A DNA stretch of 64,000 nucleotides from Rhizobium sp. C1 (GTDB taxonomy: Bacteria; Pseudomonadota; Alphaproteobacteria; Rhizobiales; Rhizobiaceae), in NCBI RefSeq assembly GCF_021026335.1, contig NZ_JAJNCY010000001.1, positions 992,001 through 1,056,000 of the forward strand, in the 5' to 3' direction. Shown piece after piece: positions 23,707 through 32,600 of this stretch (positions within the stretch are counted from its first letter, which is position 1; each line of letters begins with the position of its first letter). The translations under genes were made by a program, and so were the position numbers. The notes beneath the pieces are model-generated. The model had not been told where the DNA came from. It searched no databases and saw only the letters and a list, made by a program, of their open reading frames with translations.

Positions 23707-23733
23707 TACCTCCTCGCATAACAAGCGGACGCC

Positions 23734-24519
23734 ATGAAGATTGTCACCTGGAACATCAACGGCGTCCGCGCCCGTATCGAAAATCTCTGCGCCTGGCTGA
23801 AGGAAAGTGATCCGGACATCGTTTGCCTGCAGGAAATCAAGTCGGTGGACGAGAACTTCCCGCGGCTCGAGATCGAAGCGCTTGGCTATCATGTCGAGAC
23901 GCACGGCCAGAAGGGTTTCAACGGCGTTGCGATCCTCTCGAAAGTCTCGCCCGACGAGGTGACGCGCGGCCTGCCGGGTGACGATGCGGACGAGCAATCG
24001 CGTTTCATGGAGGCCGTATTCTCGACCGAGAAGGGCGCGCTGCGCGTCTGCTCGATCTATCTGCCCAACGGCAACCCGCCGGACGATCCGGTCAAATACC
24101 CTTACAAGCTGGCCTGGATGGCGCGGCTCGAAGCGTTTGCGAAGTCGCGGCTTGCGCTGGAAGAACCGCTGGTTCTGGCCGGCGACTATAACGTCATCCC
24201 CGAGCCGCATGATTGCTATGACCCTGCAGCCTGGGCGGGCGACGCCCTCTTCCTGCCGCAGACACGGCAGGCCTTCCGCCGCATCGAGAACCTTGGCTTC
24301 ACCGATGCGCTCCGCGCCTCCAGCGATGGCGTGCCGGTCTATACGTTCTGGGACTATCAGGCCGGCGCCTGGCAGAAGAACAACGGCATCCGCATCGATC
24401 ATCTGATGCTCTCGCCGGAGGCCGCCAACCGGCTGAAGTCGGTCGCGGTGGAAAAACATGTCCGCGCCTGGGAAAAGCCCTCCGACCATGTGCCGGTCGC
24501 GGGCTATTTCGATTTTTGA
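23734..24519 (+). CDS. xthA: exodeoxyribonuclease III
   Basis: 261 residues. AP endonuclease / 3'-5' exonuclease of base-excision repair. MKIVTWNINGVRAR at the start and CLQEIKS with the metal-binding Glu; VLAGDYNVIPEPHDCYDP and the C-terminal SDHVPV complete the endonuclease/exonuclease/phosphatase fold. It follows erpA by 27 bp on the same strand and converges with cckA. Confidence 0.95.
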   Translation: MKIVTWNINGVRARIENLCAWLKESDPDIVCLQEIKSVDENFPRLEIEALGYHVETHGQKGFNGVAILSKVSPDEVTRGLPGDDADEQSRFMEAVFSTEKGALRVCSIYLPNGNPPDDPVKYPYKLAWMARLEAFAKSRLALEEPLVLAGDYNVIPEPHDCYDPAAWAGDALFLPQTRQAFRRIENLGFTDALRASSDGVPVYTFWDYQAGAWQKNNGIRIDHLMLSPEAANRLKSVAVEKHVRAWEKPSDHVPVAGYFDF

Positions 24520-24531
24520 GACCGATCTGAT

Positions 24532-24554
24532 CTGAGACGACATTCGCGTCTCAG
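24532..24554. terminator. bidirectional hairpin between xthA and cckA
   Basis: Perfect 8-bp inverted repeat CTGAGACG / CGTCTCAG with a 7-nt loop, overlapping the cckA stop codon. No T run follows on either strand, so it is a hairpin barrier rather than a classical terminator. Confidence 0.4.
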
Positions 24555-27172
24555 CTATCCAGCATTTCCCGCACGGCCTGGGCCAGCTGCTTGAGCGAGA
24601 AGGGCTTGGGCAGGAAGCCGAACTTGGCGTCCTGCGGCAGGTTGCGGGCAAACGCGTCTTCGGCATAGCCGGAGACGAAGATGAACTTCATGTCCGGATA
24701 TTTCTTGCGCAGCTCGCGCAGCAAGGACGGGCCATCCATTTCCGGCATCACGACGTCCGAGACGACGATATCGACCTTGCCGTCGAGCTCGTCCATGATG
24801 TCGAGCGCCTCGACGCCCGAACCCGCCTCGTGGACAGTATAGCCACGCGTTTCCAGCATGCGCTTGCCGCCGCGGCGCACCGCCTCTTCGTCCTCGACCA
24901 GCAGAACGACCGCCGAGTTGCCGGTCAGGTCCATCTCCTGCTCGTTGGCAGAGGCACCGAGAACCTTGTGTTCGGGTGCAGGTGCAGAGCCGTCCGCTGG
25001 CGCGCCGAGTGCCGGTGCTGCCGGCTGGGCCTGAACCTCCTGGATATGACGCGGCAGGAAGAGCTTGAACTTCGTGCCCTTACCGACTTCCGATTCCGGA
25101 TAGATGTAGCCGCCGGACTGGCGAACGATGCCGTAGACCATGGCAAGGCCGAGACCCGTGCCTTTGCCGACTTCCTTAGTGGTAAAGAAGGGCTCGAAAA
25201 TCTTATCCATGATCTCGGGGGCGATCCCGGTGCCGGTATCCTCCACCTCGACCATCACGAAGTCTTCCGCCGGCATACCGAGCAGGTTCATCGCCGGCAC
25301 GTCTGCGCCGTTGATGTTGCGGGTGCGGATGGTGATCGTGCCGCCATTCGGCATCGCATCGCGGGCGTTGACGCAGAGATTGATCAAGACCTGCTCGAAC
25401 TGCGACAGGTCGGTCTTCACCGGCCAGAGGTCGCGGCCATAATCGATTTCGAGCTTGACGTTGGATGAGGTCAGGCGATCGACGAGCATGCGCAGGTCGC
25501 CCACCACATCGGTCAGGTTCAGCACCGTCGGGCGCATCGTCTGCTTGCGCGAGAAGGCGAGCAGCTGGCGCACGAGAACGGCGGCGCGATTGGCGTTGCG
25601 CTTGATTTCCATCAGGTCGGCGAAGCTCGCATCCGACTGGCGCGCCTGCAGGAGCAGGTGGTCGGCAGAGAGGAGGATCGCTGTCAGCACGTTGTTGAAG
25701 TCGTGCGCGATGCCGCCGGCCAGTGTGCCCACCGCGTTCATCTTCTGCGTCTGGGCCATCTGCTGTTCGAGTTCCTTCTGCGCCGTGTTTTCCACGGCGT
25801 AGACGATGGCAGCCTCTTCCGGGGCTTCATCGCTCTGGTCGATGACGGCATTCACATAGAAGCGGAAATGGCGGCCTTCCTGGGCCGGATGGCGCGAATC
25901 GAAGGGCGCAATATTGCCTTGGCGATCGCGTGCAGCAGCCAACGCATCGGTTAGCATCTGGCGGTCGCCCTCGTGGACGATGCGCTCCAGCGGTGCGCCC
26001 TTCTCCACCTCGTCCCGGGAGACGATATCCGAGAAGAGCGTCATGAAGGGCGCATTGGTGCGCAGGATCTTGCCGGCTCCATCCACCGAGGCGATTGCCA
26101 TCGGCGTGTTGTTGAAGAAGCGGTTAAATCGGGCGGAGGCGATGGAACCGGATTGCTGGGCGTCTCCAAGACCAGTGCGCTCCAGCACGATGGTCCGGCT
26201 GTCGCCCGGTGCGCCGTCGATGGTCGCGGATACCCGGTGAACGAGGCGGACCGGCAGGCCCTGCCCGTTCGTCTTGCGCATGTCAAGATCGATCGTTTCG
26301 GTCCGTTCGCGGCCGGGCTCGGCCTGGACGGACTGGAGTATGGCCAGTCCCTGCCCCGCCATCAATTGCGACAGGCTCAGGTTCCCCGGCTGGAAGGTGG
26401 TGAGATCGACGCCAAGCCAGCCGGCGAGCGTTGCGTTGATGTAGAAGATTTCCCCGCGCCTTCCGGCCGAAAGGAAGCCGGCGGGGGCATGGTCGAGATA
26501 ATCGATGGCGTTCTGCAGCTCGCGGAAGAAGCGTTCCTGCTTCTCGCGCTCGGCCGTGATGTCGCTGATCTGCCATATGTAAAGCGGATGCTTGTCGCCA
26601 TCGACGACCGGGAGAACACGCGCCTTGAGGCGATACCAGTGGCCGTCCGTCTTTGTGGTGGCCGACAGGCCGAGAGGCTTGCGCAGACGAAACTCCTCGA
26701 AGCCGCCCTTGCCCTCTCGCAGCGAATTGGCAAGGCGAAACAGCGCCTGATTCGAATCGGGATCACGCGAAAGCAGCGTTTCCAGCGTTTGCGTCGCGGC
26801 AACGGAACGCGCGCCCGTCAATTCGCCATAGGCACGATTGGCATAGATCACCCTGCCCTTGCGGTCCGTGACGATCGCGCCGTCAGGATGCGAATCAAGG
26901 AATGCATTGGCATAGGCCTCTGTGCGCGGCGCTGGCATGACCTCGATGAAACCGATGATCGCGGAGACGACGAAAAAGATGCCGCACATGGCGAAGACGC
27001 CGAGGATGCCCAGCACGATTTCGTTTTCCAGCTGGTCCTTAAAGACGACAAAGGCGAGCGCCGACAGCGTCAACGCTGCCGCAAGCACGACGATGCGCAG
27101 CCAGGTTCCCGCGCCCGCGGGTCTGTTCACGATCGGCGGATCATAATCGTCCGCCTGCTTGTACTGCGTCAT
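24551..27172 (-). CDS. cckA: cell-cycle hybrid histidine kinase CckA
   Basis: 873 residues. Bifunctional kinase/phosphatase that feeds phosphate through ChpT to the cell-cycle regulator CtrA in alphaproteobacteria. Two N-terminal membrane spans (about 25-44 and 51-77), PAS-type sensor segments between about 85 and 460, a HisKA domain with the phospho-acceptor in [11 protein letters not shown] (His490), an HATPase_c domain with DTGTGIAP and [13 protein letters not shown], an Ala/Pro linker, and a C-terminal receiver with Asp806 in [10 protein letters not shown]. The architecture and [10 protein letters not shown]-box match CckA. ATG 27172; a TTG lies one codon earlier. It converges with xthA. 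Confidence 0.93.
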   Translation of the reverse strand: MTQYKQADDYDPPIVNRPAGAGTWLRIVVLAAALTLSALAFVVFKDQLENEIVLGILGVFAMCGIFFVVSAIIGFIEVMPAPRTEAYANAFLDSHPDGAIVTDRKGRVIYANRAYGELTGARSVAATQTLETLLSRDPDSNQALFRLANSLREGKGGFEEFRLRKPLGLSATTKTDGHWYRLKARVLPVVDGDKHPLYIWQISDITAEREKQERFFRELQNAIDYLDHAPAGFLSAGRRGEIFYINATLAGWLGVDLTTFQPGNLSLSQLMAGQGLAILQSVQAEPGRERTETIDLDMRKTNGQGLPVRLVHRVSATIDGAPGDSRTIVLERTGLGDAQQSGSIASARFNRFFNNTPMAIASVDGAGKILRTNAPFMTLFSDIVSRDEVEKGAPLERIVHEGDRQMLTDALAAARDRQGNIAPFDSRHPAQEGRHFRFYVNAVIDQSDEAPEEAAIVYAVENTAQKELEQQMAQTQKMNAVGTLAGGIAHDFNNVLTAILLSADHLLLQARQSDASFADLMEIKRNANRAAVLVRQLLAFSRKQTMRPTVLNLTDVVGDLRMLVDRLTSSNVKLEIDYGRDLWPVKTDLSQFEQVLINLCVNARDAMPNGGTITIRTRNINGADVPAMNLLGMPAEDFVMVEVEDTGTGIAPEIMDKIFEPFFTTKEVGKGTGLGLAMVYGIVRQSGGYIYPESEVGKGTKFKLFLPRHIQEVQAQPAAPALGAPADGSAPAPEHKVLGASANEQEMDLTGNSAVVLLVEDEEAVRRGGKRMLETRGYTVHEAGSGVEALDIMDELDGKVDIVVSDVVMPEMDGPSLLRELRKKYPDMKFIFVSGYAEDAFARNLPQDAKFGFLPKPFSLKQLAQAVREMLDS

Positions 27173-27625
27173 CAATGCCCCTTTGTCTGCACCGCTTTCA
27201 GCCCTCTCCGATCATATCAGGAAGGAATCAACACGGAACCTCACCCAATTCACTAGGATTGCCCGCCAAGTTCAAGACCGCCCCGAAACCGCGGCGGCGC
27301 TTTTCAGGAAGCGGGCCCAGTTCTCCACCGGTCTTTTTGGGCCGGGCGCTTGCTTTTAAAACAAAAGCTTTTCAAATTGTTTTAGCGCAGGAATCAACCG
27401 GTTTGGAGGTCTTGCGCGGTCTCATGCAGGCGGCGGCATACATAGCAACATTCGGGTTGAGATGACAGCGCCACGCATGCATGTCTGGCGGGGCTTTAAG
27501 CGTTTCATGCCGGTTTTTCGGACCGGTTTTATCGGGGTTTTGCGTACCATGTCGTCCTTGCTCACCGCCTGTCGCGGGTGCGGCGATATGAGTCCCATGG
27601 GTGTGCGATTAGGGGTTAGGGACAA
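27173..27625. other. intergenic region between cckA and the FliO-like gene
   Basis: A 453-bp divergent gap holding both promoters. I see no convincing coding frame. A/T-rich inverted repeats occur at about 27350-27372 (GCTTTT/AAAAGC), and a weak plus-strand hairpin CCGGT/ACCGG followed by TTTT lies at 27510-27530, which could end a short transcript. No assigned function. Confidence 0.5.
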
Positions 27626-28648
27626 ATGGACTTCTTGAACGGGCAAACGGCGACGAATTTCGTGATCGCGGTCGCCGTCGTTGGCCTCGGACTGATCGCT
27701 TATGCGGGTGTCCTGAAATATTTGCGCGAGCGCCCCGTATCGCCCCTTCTCGGCATGACCGGACGTGAGCGCGCCAAGCGGCTCGCCGTGATCGATGCAG
27801 CTGTGGTGGATACCCGCCGGCGCGTGGTGCTGATCCGTCGCGACAATGTGGAGCACCTTGTTCTGATCGGCGGTCCGACAGATGTGGTGATCGAAAGCCG
27901 CATCGGACTCGAGGAACCCACGGCAGCAACGGCTGCGGTCGCTGCGGCAGCAGCCCTGCAACGCCGGAGCGAATCGCAGGAAGCGGTGGGCGAGACCCAG
28001 CAGCGCCGCGCGGCACCGCAGCGCCAGCCGCAAGCGACCCGGACGCAGCCCGTTCAACAGCCCGCCAACAACTGGGACCATGAACAACTTCCCGAGGTGG
28101 CGGACGAAGACACCTATAATTACGGTGCCAGCGCAGCCTTCGATGCAAAGGAATTCCCGGCATCGGCACAGGCTCCGGCCTATCATCCCGAGCCCGCCGC
28201 AATGCCGGCATCTGCATCTGCACCTGCACCCGAGCCTGCCAAGCCCTCTGCCGCAGCGGTCGCAGAAGCGAATGCAGAATCGATTATCGAAATGCTGCGC
28301 TCGCGCATCCTGAATGATGCTGCTGCGACAGCGTCGCTGCAGGCAGCGCGCCAGGCGGAAGCCTCGCGCCGTCAGGTTTCGACCTTCGAGCGCCTGCTGA
28401 GCGAACGCATGCAAGCCAATGACCGCCAGCCGGCAGTAACGCCACGCAGCGCACAGCGCACTGTTGCTGCCGCGGCACCGGGTGTCGGGCCCGCCTCGGC
28501 CCGTGCATCCGCCGCCGCCGCACAGCAATTGCCGCTGGCGCGCGAGGTTGCAGCTGAAAAGCCGCGCACTGAAGCCGCGCTTGAGATGGAAGTCGCGCGC
28601 ATTCTGGAAGAGCTGCAGACGCGCCGCAAGCAGAAGCAAACGCCCTGA
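27626..28648 (+). CDS. FliO/MopB-like membrane protein
   Basis: 340 residues. One N-terminal membrane span (about 12-30), then a small conserved domain around residues 45-95 in which RRVVLIRRDNVEHLVLIGG followed by PTDVVIE matches the FliO fold. The remaining about 240 residues are Ala/Gln/Pro-rich with a helical C-terminal part. FliO is a flagellar export-gate assembly factor, but there are no flagellar genes nearby and the C-terminal extension is unlike FliO, so a role outside motility is likely. Divergent from cckA. ATG 27626 with GGGGTTAGGGACAA upstream; a terminator follows. Confidence 0.7.
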   Translation: MDFLNGQTATNFVIAVAVVGLGLIAYAGVLKYLRERPVSPLLGMTGRERAKRLAVIDAAVVDTRRRVVLIRRDNVEHLVLIGGPTDVVIESRIGLEEPTAATAAVAAAAALQRRSESQEAVGETQQRRAAPQRQPQATRTQPVQQPANNWDHEQLPEVADEDTYNYGASAAFDAKEFPASAQAPAYHPEPAAMPASASAPAPEPAKPSAAAVAEANAESIIEMLRSRILNDAAATASLQAARQAEASRRQVSTFERLLSERMQANDRQPAVTPRSAQRTVAAAAPGVGPASARASAAAAQQLPLAREVAAEKPRTEAALEMEVARILEELQTRRKQKQTP

Positions 28649-28687
28649 GTTCGCCCCAGGCTGCGTGACCTCATCAGATCAAACAGG

Positions 28688-28725
28688 AAGGGCGCGTTGC
28701 CATCGCAGCGCGCCCTTACTTTTTT
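28688..28725 (+). terminator. Rho-independent terminator of the FliO-like gene
   Basis: Perfect 9-bp stem AAGGGCGCG / CGCGCCCTT followed by AC and six T residues. It lies 40 bp past the stop at 28648 and before the convergent Hpt gene. Confidence 0.85.
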
Positions 28726-28754
28726 GTCAGTCGACCTTGGCTGTCGGCGAAGGC

Positions 28755-29123
28755 TTAGCGGCAAAGCCGGTTGATGAAATTCTCGGTCTCGGTGATGACC
28801 GCCGTCATCTTGGCGAGATGGGCTGCATCACATGCGCCGGCTTCCATCTCTTCGGCGAATTTCGACAGCGGGAAAGCGCCGACGGCTTCGGCGGCCCCTT
28901 TCAGGCGATGCGCCGTTGCGACGCGACCATTCTGATCGGCGGACGACAGTTCGGCGAGGCACTGACGGGCCTGGCGGGCGAAAATCTTGAGAACCTCCAG
29001 TTCAACCGTGCGATCGCCCATGGTCTGGCGCGCCAGGTGAACGAGATCGATCGGTTTGGAGGCGGACGGGCTGTAGCCCTTCGGCGCTTCAGGGGCGGCG
29101 AACGCAATGCTATAAGATGCCAT
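28755..29123 (-). CDS. stand-alone histidine phosphotransfer (Hpt) protein
   Basis: 122 residues from ATG 29123. The four-helix Hpt domain spans about residues 25-120 with the phospho-acceptor in AHRLKGAAEAVGA (His72). It has no kinase or receiver domain, so it should pass phosphate between a hybrid kinase and a response regulator. The nearest hybrid kinase is CckA, two genes away; the usual CckA partner ChpT has a different HK-like fold and is not this protein. Upstream is AAAAGGAAAACAGGTC. The frame extends upstream to 29201, but the extra residues look non-coding. Confidence 0.85.
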   Translation of the reverse strand: MASYSIAFAAPEAPKGYSPSASKPIDLVHLARQTMGDRTVELEVLKIFARQARQCLAELSSADQNGRVATAHRLKGAAEAVGAFPLSKFAEEMEAGACDAAHLAKMTAVITETENFINRLCR

Positions 29124-29679
29124 GACCTGTTTTCCTTTTATCGTTATAGTTTGAACCCGATCCGCGGGTGCAAGCGCATGAAAGCAACGGAAAATCGCCA
29201 TCGGATTAAAAATGGGCGGAAACTGGACGGAAAACTAAAATCATGGTTAACATCCTCTAAACGTCCGGAATTGGTGGAGAATTGGTGATCGGCTGCGAGG
29301 ATCGGCAGCGCACGGCGAAAGCCCCGCACTAATAAGGACTCCTCTCTTGACCGGCATTTAAGCTATTGTGCCGGAACGATACGGTCGTAGAGTGCGGGCG
29401 CATGGCGTCCCGCATGAAGACAGGGTCGGAAGGACGTGGATAAGGCGCTAGCCGCCCTGTCCCGAATGATGACAGGTGGTCAAGCGTAAGGCGTACATGA
29501 TAAGGTGCGCCAAGGACCCTGACCGCGACGTCAGGTTACGGTGGATAGAGCCGGTCAGGCGGGTTAACCCGAAGACAAGAAAAGGCTATTCATCGAAGCT
29601 TGTGCAAGGCTTGGCGGATCGGGATGCGGCAGCTTCTTCATCCGTCATCGAGTAGAGTGCGTAACGAGGCGTAAAAAGC
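29124..29679. other. 555-bp intergenic region, rich in inverted repeats
   Basis: Divergent gap between the Hpt gene (minus) and the GPR-like gene (plus). It carries an AT-rich part next to the Hpt gene (29190-29290) with an ATGGTTAAC element at 29243-29251 (a possible half CtrA site), and a highly structured part at 29351-29571 described separately. No credible open reading frame. Confidence 0.6.
29351..29571 (+). ncRNA. structured leader or non-coding RNA upstream of the GPR-like gene
   Basis: Consecutive inverted repeats are seen. They are CCGGCA/TGCCGG (29351-29374); TGCGGG/CCCGCA (29393-29414); GACAGGG/CCCTGTC (29419-29461), which competes with CCTGTC/GACAGG (about 29456-29476); CCTGAC/GTCAGG (29518-29535); and the perfect palindrome CGGGTTAACCCG (29560-29571). 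The GPR-like start is about 110 bp downstream. I do not recognise an Rfam family; it could be a long 5' leader, a separate RNA, or both. Confidence 0.3.
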
Positions 29680-32600
29680 ATGGCGACAAAAAAGGGCAAC
29701 GAACCTGTTGAACAGGCTGCGTTTGACGCTTTGGAGAAAGCCCTCCAGATCGACTTTGACGAGACCGCCAAGCCGAAGGCCGCTTCGCAGCCGGCGAGCA
29801 ATTATGCGCGCTCGGGTGAAGGGAGATCTGCAAGGTCCATGAGCTCAGAGTCCGCCTCCGAAGCCCGGCCTGATTTCGCACGCGAGCTCGGCCCGGAACC
29901 GGCGCCGAAGTCGCCTTACCTCGCTCCCGCCAACGATCCATCGGGCCGTACCTCCTCGTCGCTGCTTCGCTCTCTCGACACGCGCGCCGGCCGCAGCGTC
30001 ATCCGCAGCGCCATGCTGTTTGCCTCGGTCTGGATCGTCATTTCGATCGCGCTGGGCTATCTTGCCCTTTCGACGCCAAAGGCAGGCGCTGAAAATGTCG
30101 CCAGCACGATCACCAGCCCCGGCTTTCTCACGCTTGCCGGCATCGTCATTATCCCGGTTCTGCTGATCATCGGTTTCGGTCTCATTCTGGGCCGTGCGCA
30201 GGAAATGCGCTCCGCCGCCCGCTCCATGGCTGAAGTCGCGCTGCGGCTCAGCGAGCCGGAAACCATGGCCTCGCAGCGCATCATGACCATCGGCCAGGCC
30301 GTTCGTCGCGAAGTCTCGGCTATGAGCGAAGGCATCGAACGCACGATCGCCCGCGCTACCGAACTGGAAACGCTCGTCCATTCCGAAGTGAACGCGCTGG
30401 AGCGCAGCTATTCGGAAAACGAGGTGCGTGTGCGGACGCTCGTCAACGAACTGAGCGCCGAGCGCGAAGCCATCATCAATCATTCGGAACGCCTGCGCTC
30501 TTCGATTTCCGGCGCGCATGACAGCCTCGCCTCCGACATGCGGGGCGCTGCCGAATCACTGACGGCGCAGATGGCGATCACGGGCGAAGCCTTCGCCTCG
30601 ATGATCGACACCCGCGCAGCTCTCCTGATGGAGAAGTCCGAAACGGCTGCAAGCACGATCGGCACGATGCTTGCCACCCAGTCGGATACGTTGCTGTCAA
30701 CGCTGAACTCCGCCGGCTTTGCGCTGGCCAACGAGTTCGACACGCGTCTTGAAGAACTGAGCTTTGCCCTGACCAACCGCGGCAATGAGCTCCTGTCGCA
30801 GTTCGAAACCCGCGCCTCGACGCTCGACCAGAACACGACCAAGCTGAATGCGGCGCTGGCCGAACGGACGCGTCAACTGAATGAAACGCTGATCTCCCGC
30901 ACGCAGGAAATCAATGACAGCCTCGCCGTCGGGCAGAGCGCGATCGTCACCGGGCTCGACGACCTAATTGCCTCGCTCAACACCGCGCTGGACGAAAAGG
31001 GCGCATCCTTCCGCCAGAACCTCAAGTCGGCCGCCGACGAGGCGGTCATGGATATGGATCTGCGTACGGGCTTCTTCGAAGAAAAGCTGGAATCGACCAT
31101 CGGCAGCGTCAGCACCGCCTTTGATGACCGCTTCTCGGCCTTCAGCGAAGCCTTCGACCGCCGCGCGGCCGAGCTGGGCCACAAGCTGAACGACAGCCTG
31201 GAACGCGTGACAAGTACTGTCGGAACGCATCAGGACGCCATGCAGGGCCTGCTTGGCACCAGCATTGAGCGGCTGAGTTCTGCTTTGTCCGACCAGTCCT
31301 TCGCGCTGGCCACCACGCTCAGCACGGGCCAGGAGATGATCGAGAACACGATCAGCCAGCACAGCCAGTCGCTCAGCCAGTCGGTCAACGAGGTGCATGT
31401 CCGGATCGACAATGTTCTCGCCGAACGCTCGACTGCCCTCTTCGGCGGCCTCGACGAAGCCCGCAACCAGTTCACTTCCGAATTCAGCACCCGTGCAGCG
31501 TCGCTCGAAACGGCCCTTTCGGAAGGCCAGCAGCGCATCTTCACAGGGATCGACCAGGCGCGCAACCATCTGAGCACCGAGTTCAACATCCGCGCTGCAT
31601 CGCTCGAAGAAGCGCTGATGGGCGGCGAGGAACGCATCGCCACGATCATGACGGAAGGCACGTCGCAGCTTTCCAACTCGCTGATTGCGCACGAGGAAGC
31701 CTTCGACCGCGCCTTCGAGGAGCGCCGCAATTCGATCGAAAGCGTCATCACGCGCGGCGCCGACAGCATTGCCGGCGCGCTGGATGAAGGCGAAGCAAGC
31801 CTGCAGTTGTCTATCGGCATTGCCTCCGACACGCTGCGCAGTACGCTTGACGACCGCATCGCCAGCATGGAGACGACCTTCGCCGAAAGCACCGGCCGTG
31901 CGGCGGGCGCAATCGAGGCCGGCCTCGAGCGCGTCAACGCGGCCTTCGCGGAAGGCTCCAGCGAGGCCGTCACCCGTTTCGAAGCCACGATCACGCGTAC
32001 GGAAACGCTCTTCACGTCCGGTCTCGACGAGACGGCCAGCGCGATCCAGACGAGCATCGACCGCGCCGAGGCGATGTTTACCGACAATCTCGAAAAGACG
32101 GCCACGATCTTCACGGCCGGCCATGCCAAGGCGGAAGATCTGCTGTCGCAGACGGTTGCCGTTTCCGCGCAGACGATGTCGGCCAATATCGAGAATCTCG
32201 AAGGCGTTCTGCGTAATCACGAAGACACGCTTTCCGGCACTATCAGCAACGGTCAGGAGCGCTTCGCGGCCATGCTGCAGGGCGGCCATGCCCAATTCGA
32301 CGTCACCGTGAACTCGGGCATCAACGAGATGAGCCGCATGTTCTCGGCGAGCCACGGAAACATCGCCGACACGATCTCGAATGGGATCGGTCAGCTTGGC
32401 GACACGCTCAACGAACAGGCAACCGCCATCGGCGCCTCGATCGCCGCGGCGACCGGCATGCTGGAAATGTCGCTGGAAGAGCGCGAACATGCTCTGCGCG
32501 ACGCCGTCGAACAGAGCGCGGCCCGCCTCAACGAAAGTGTGCTCGGCACGACCGGCACGGTGGCCGGCCGCTTCTCCGATGCAACGCGCGAAATCGATCA

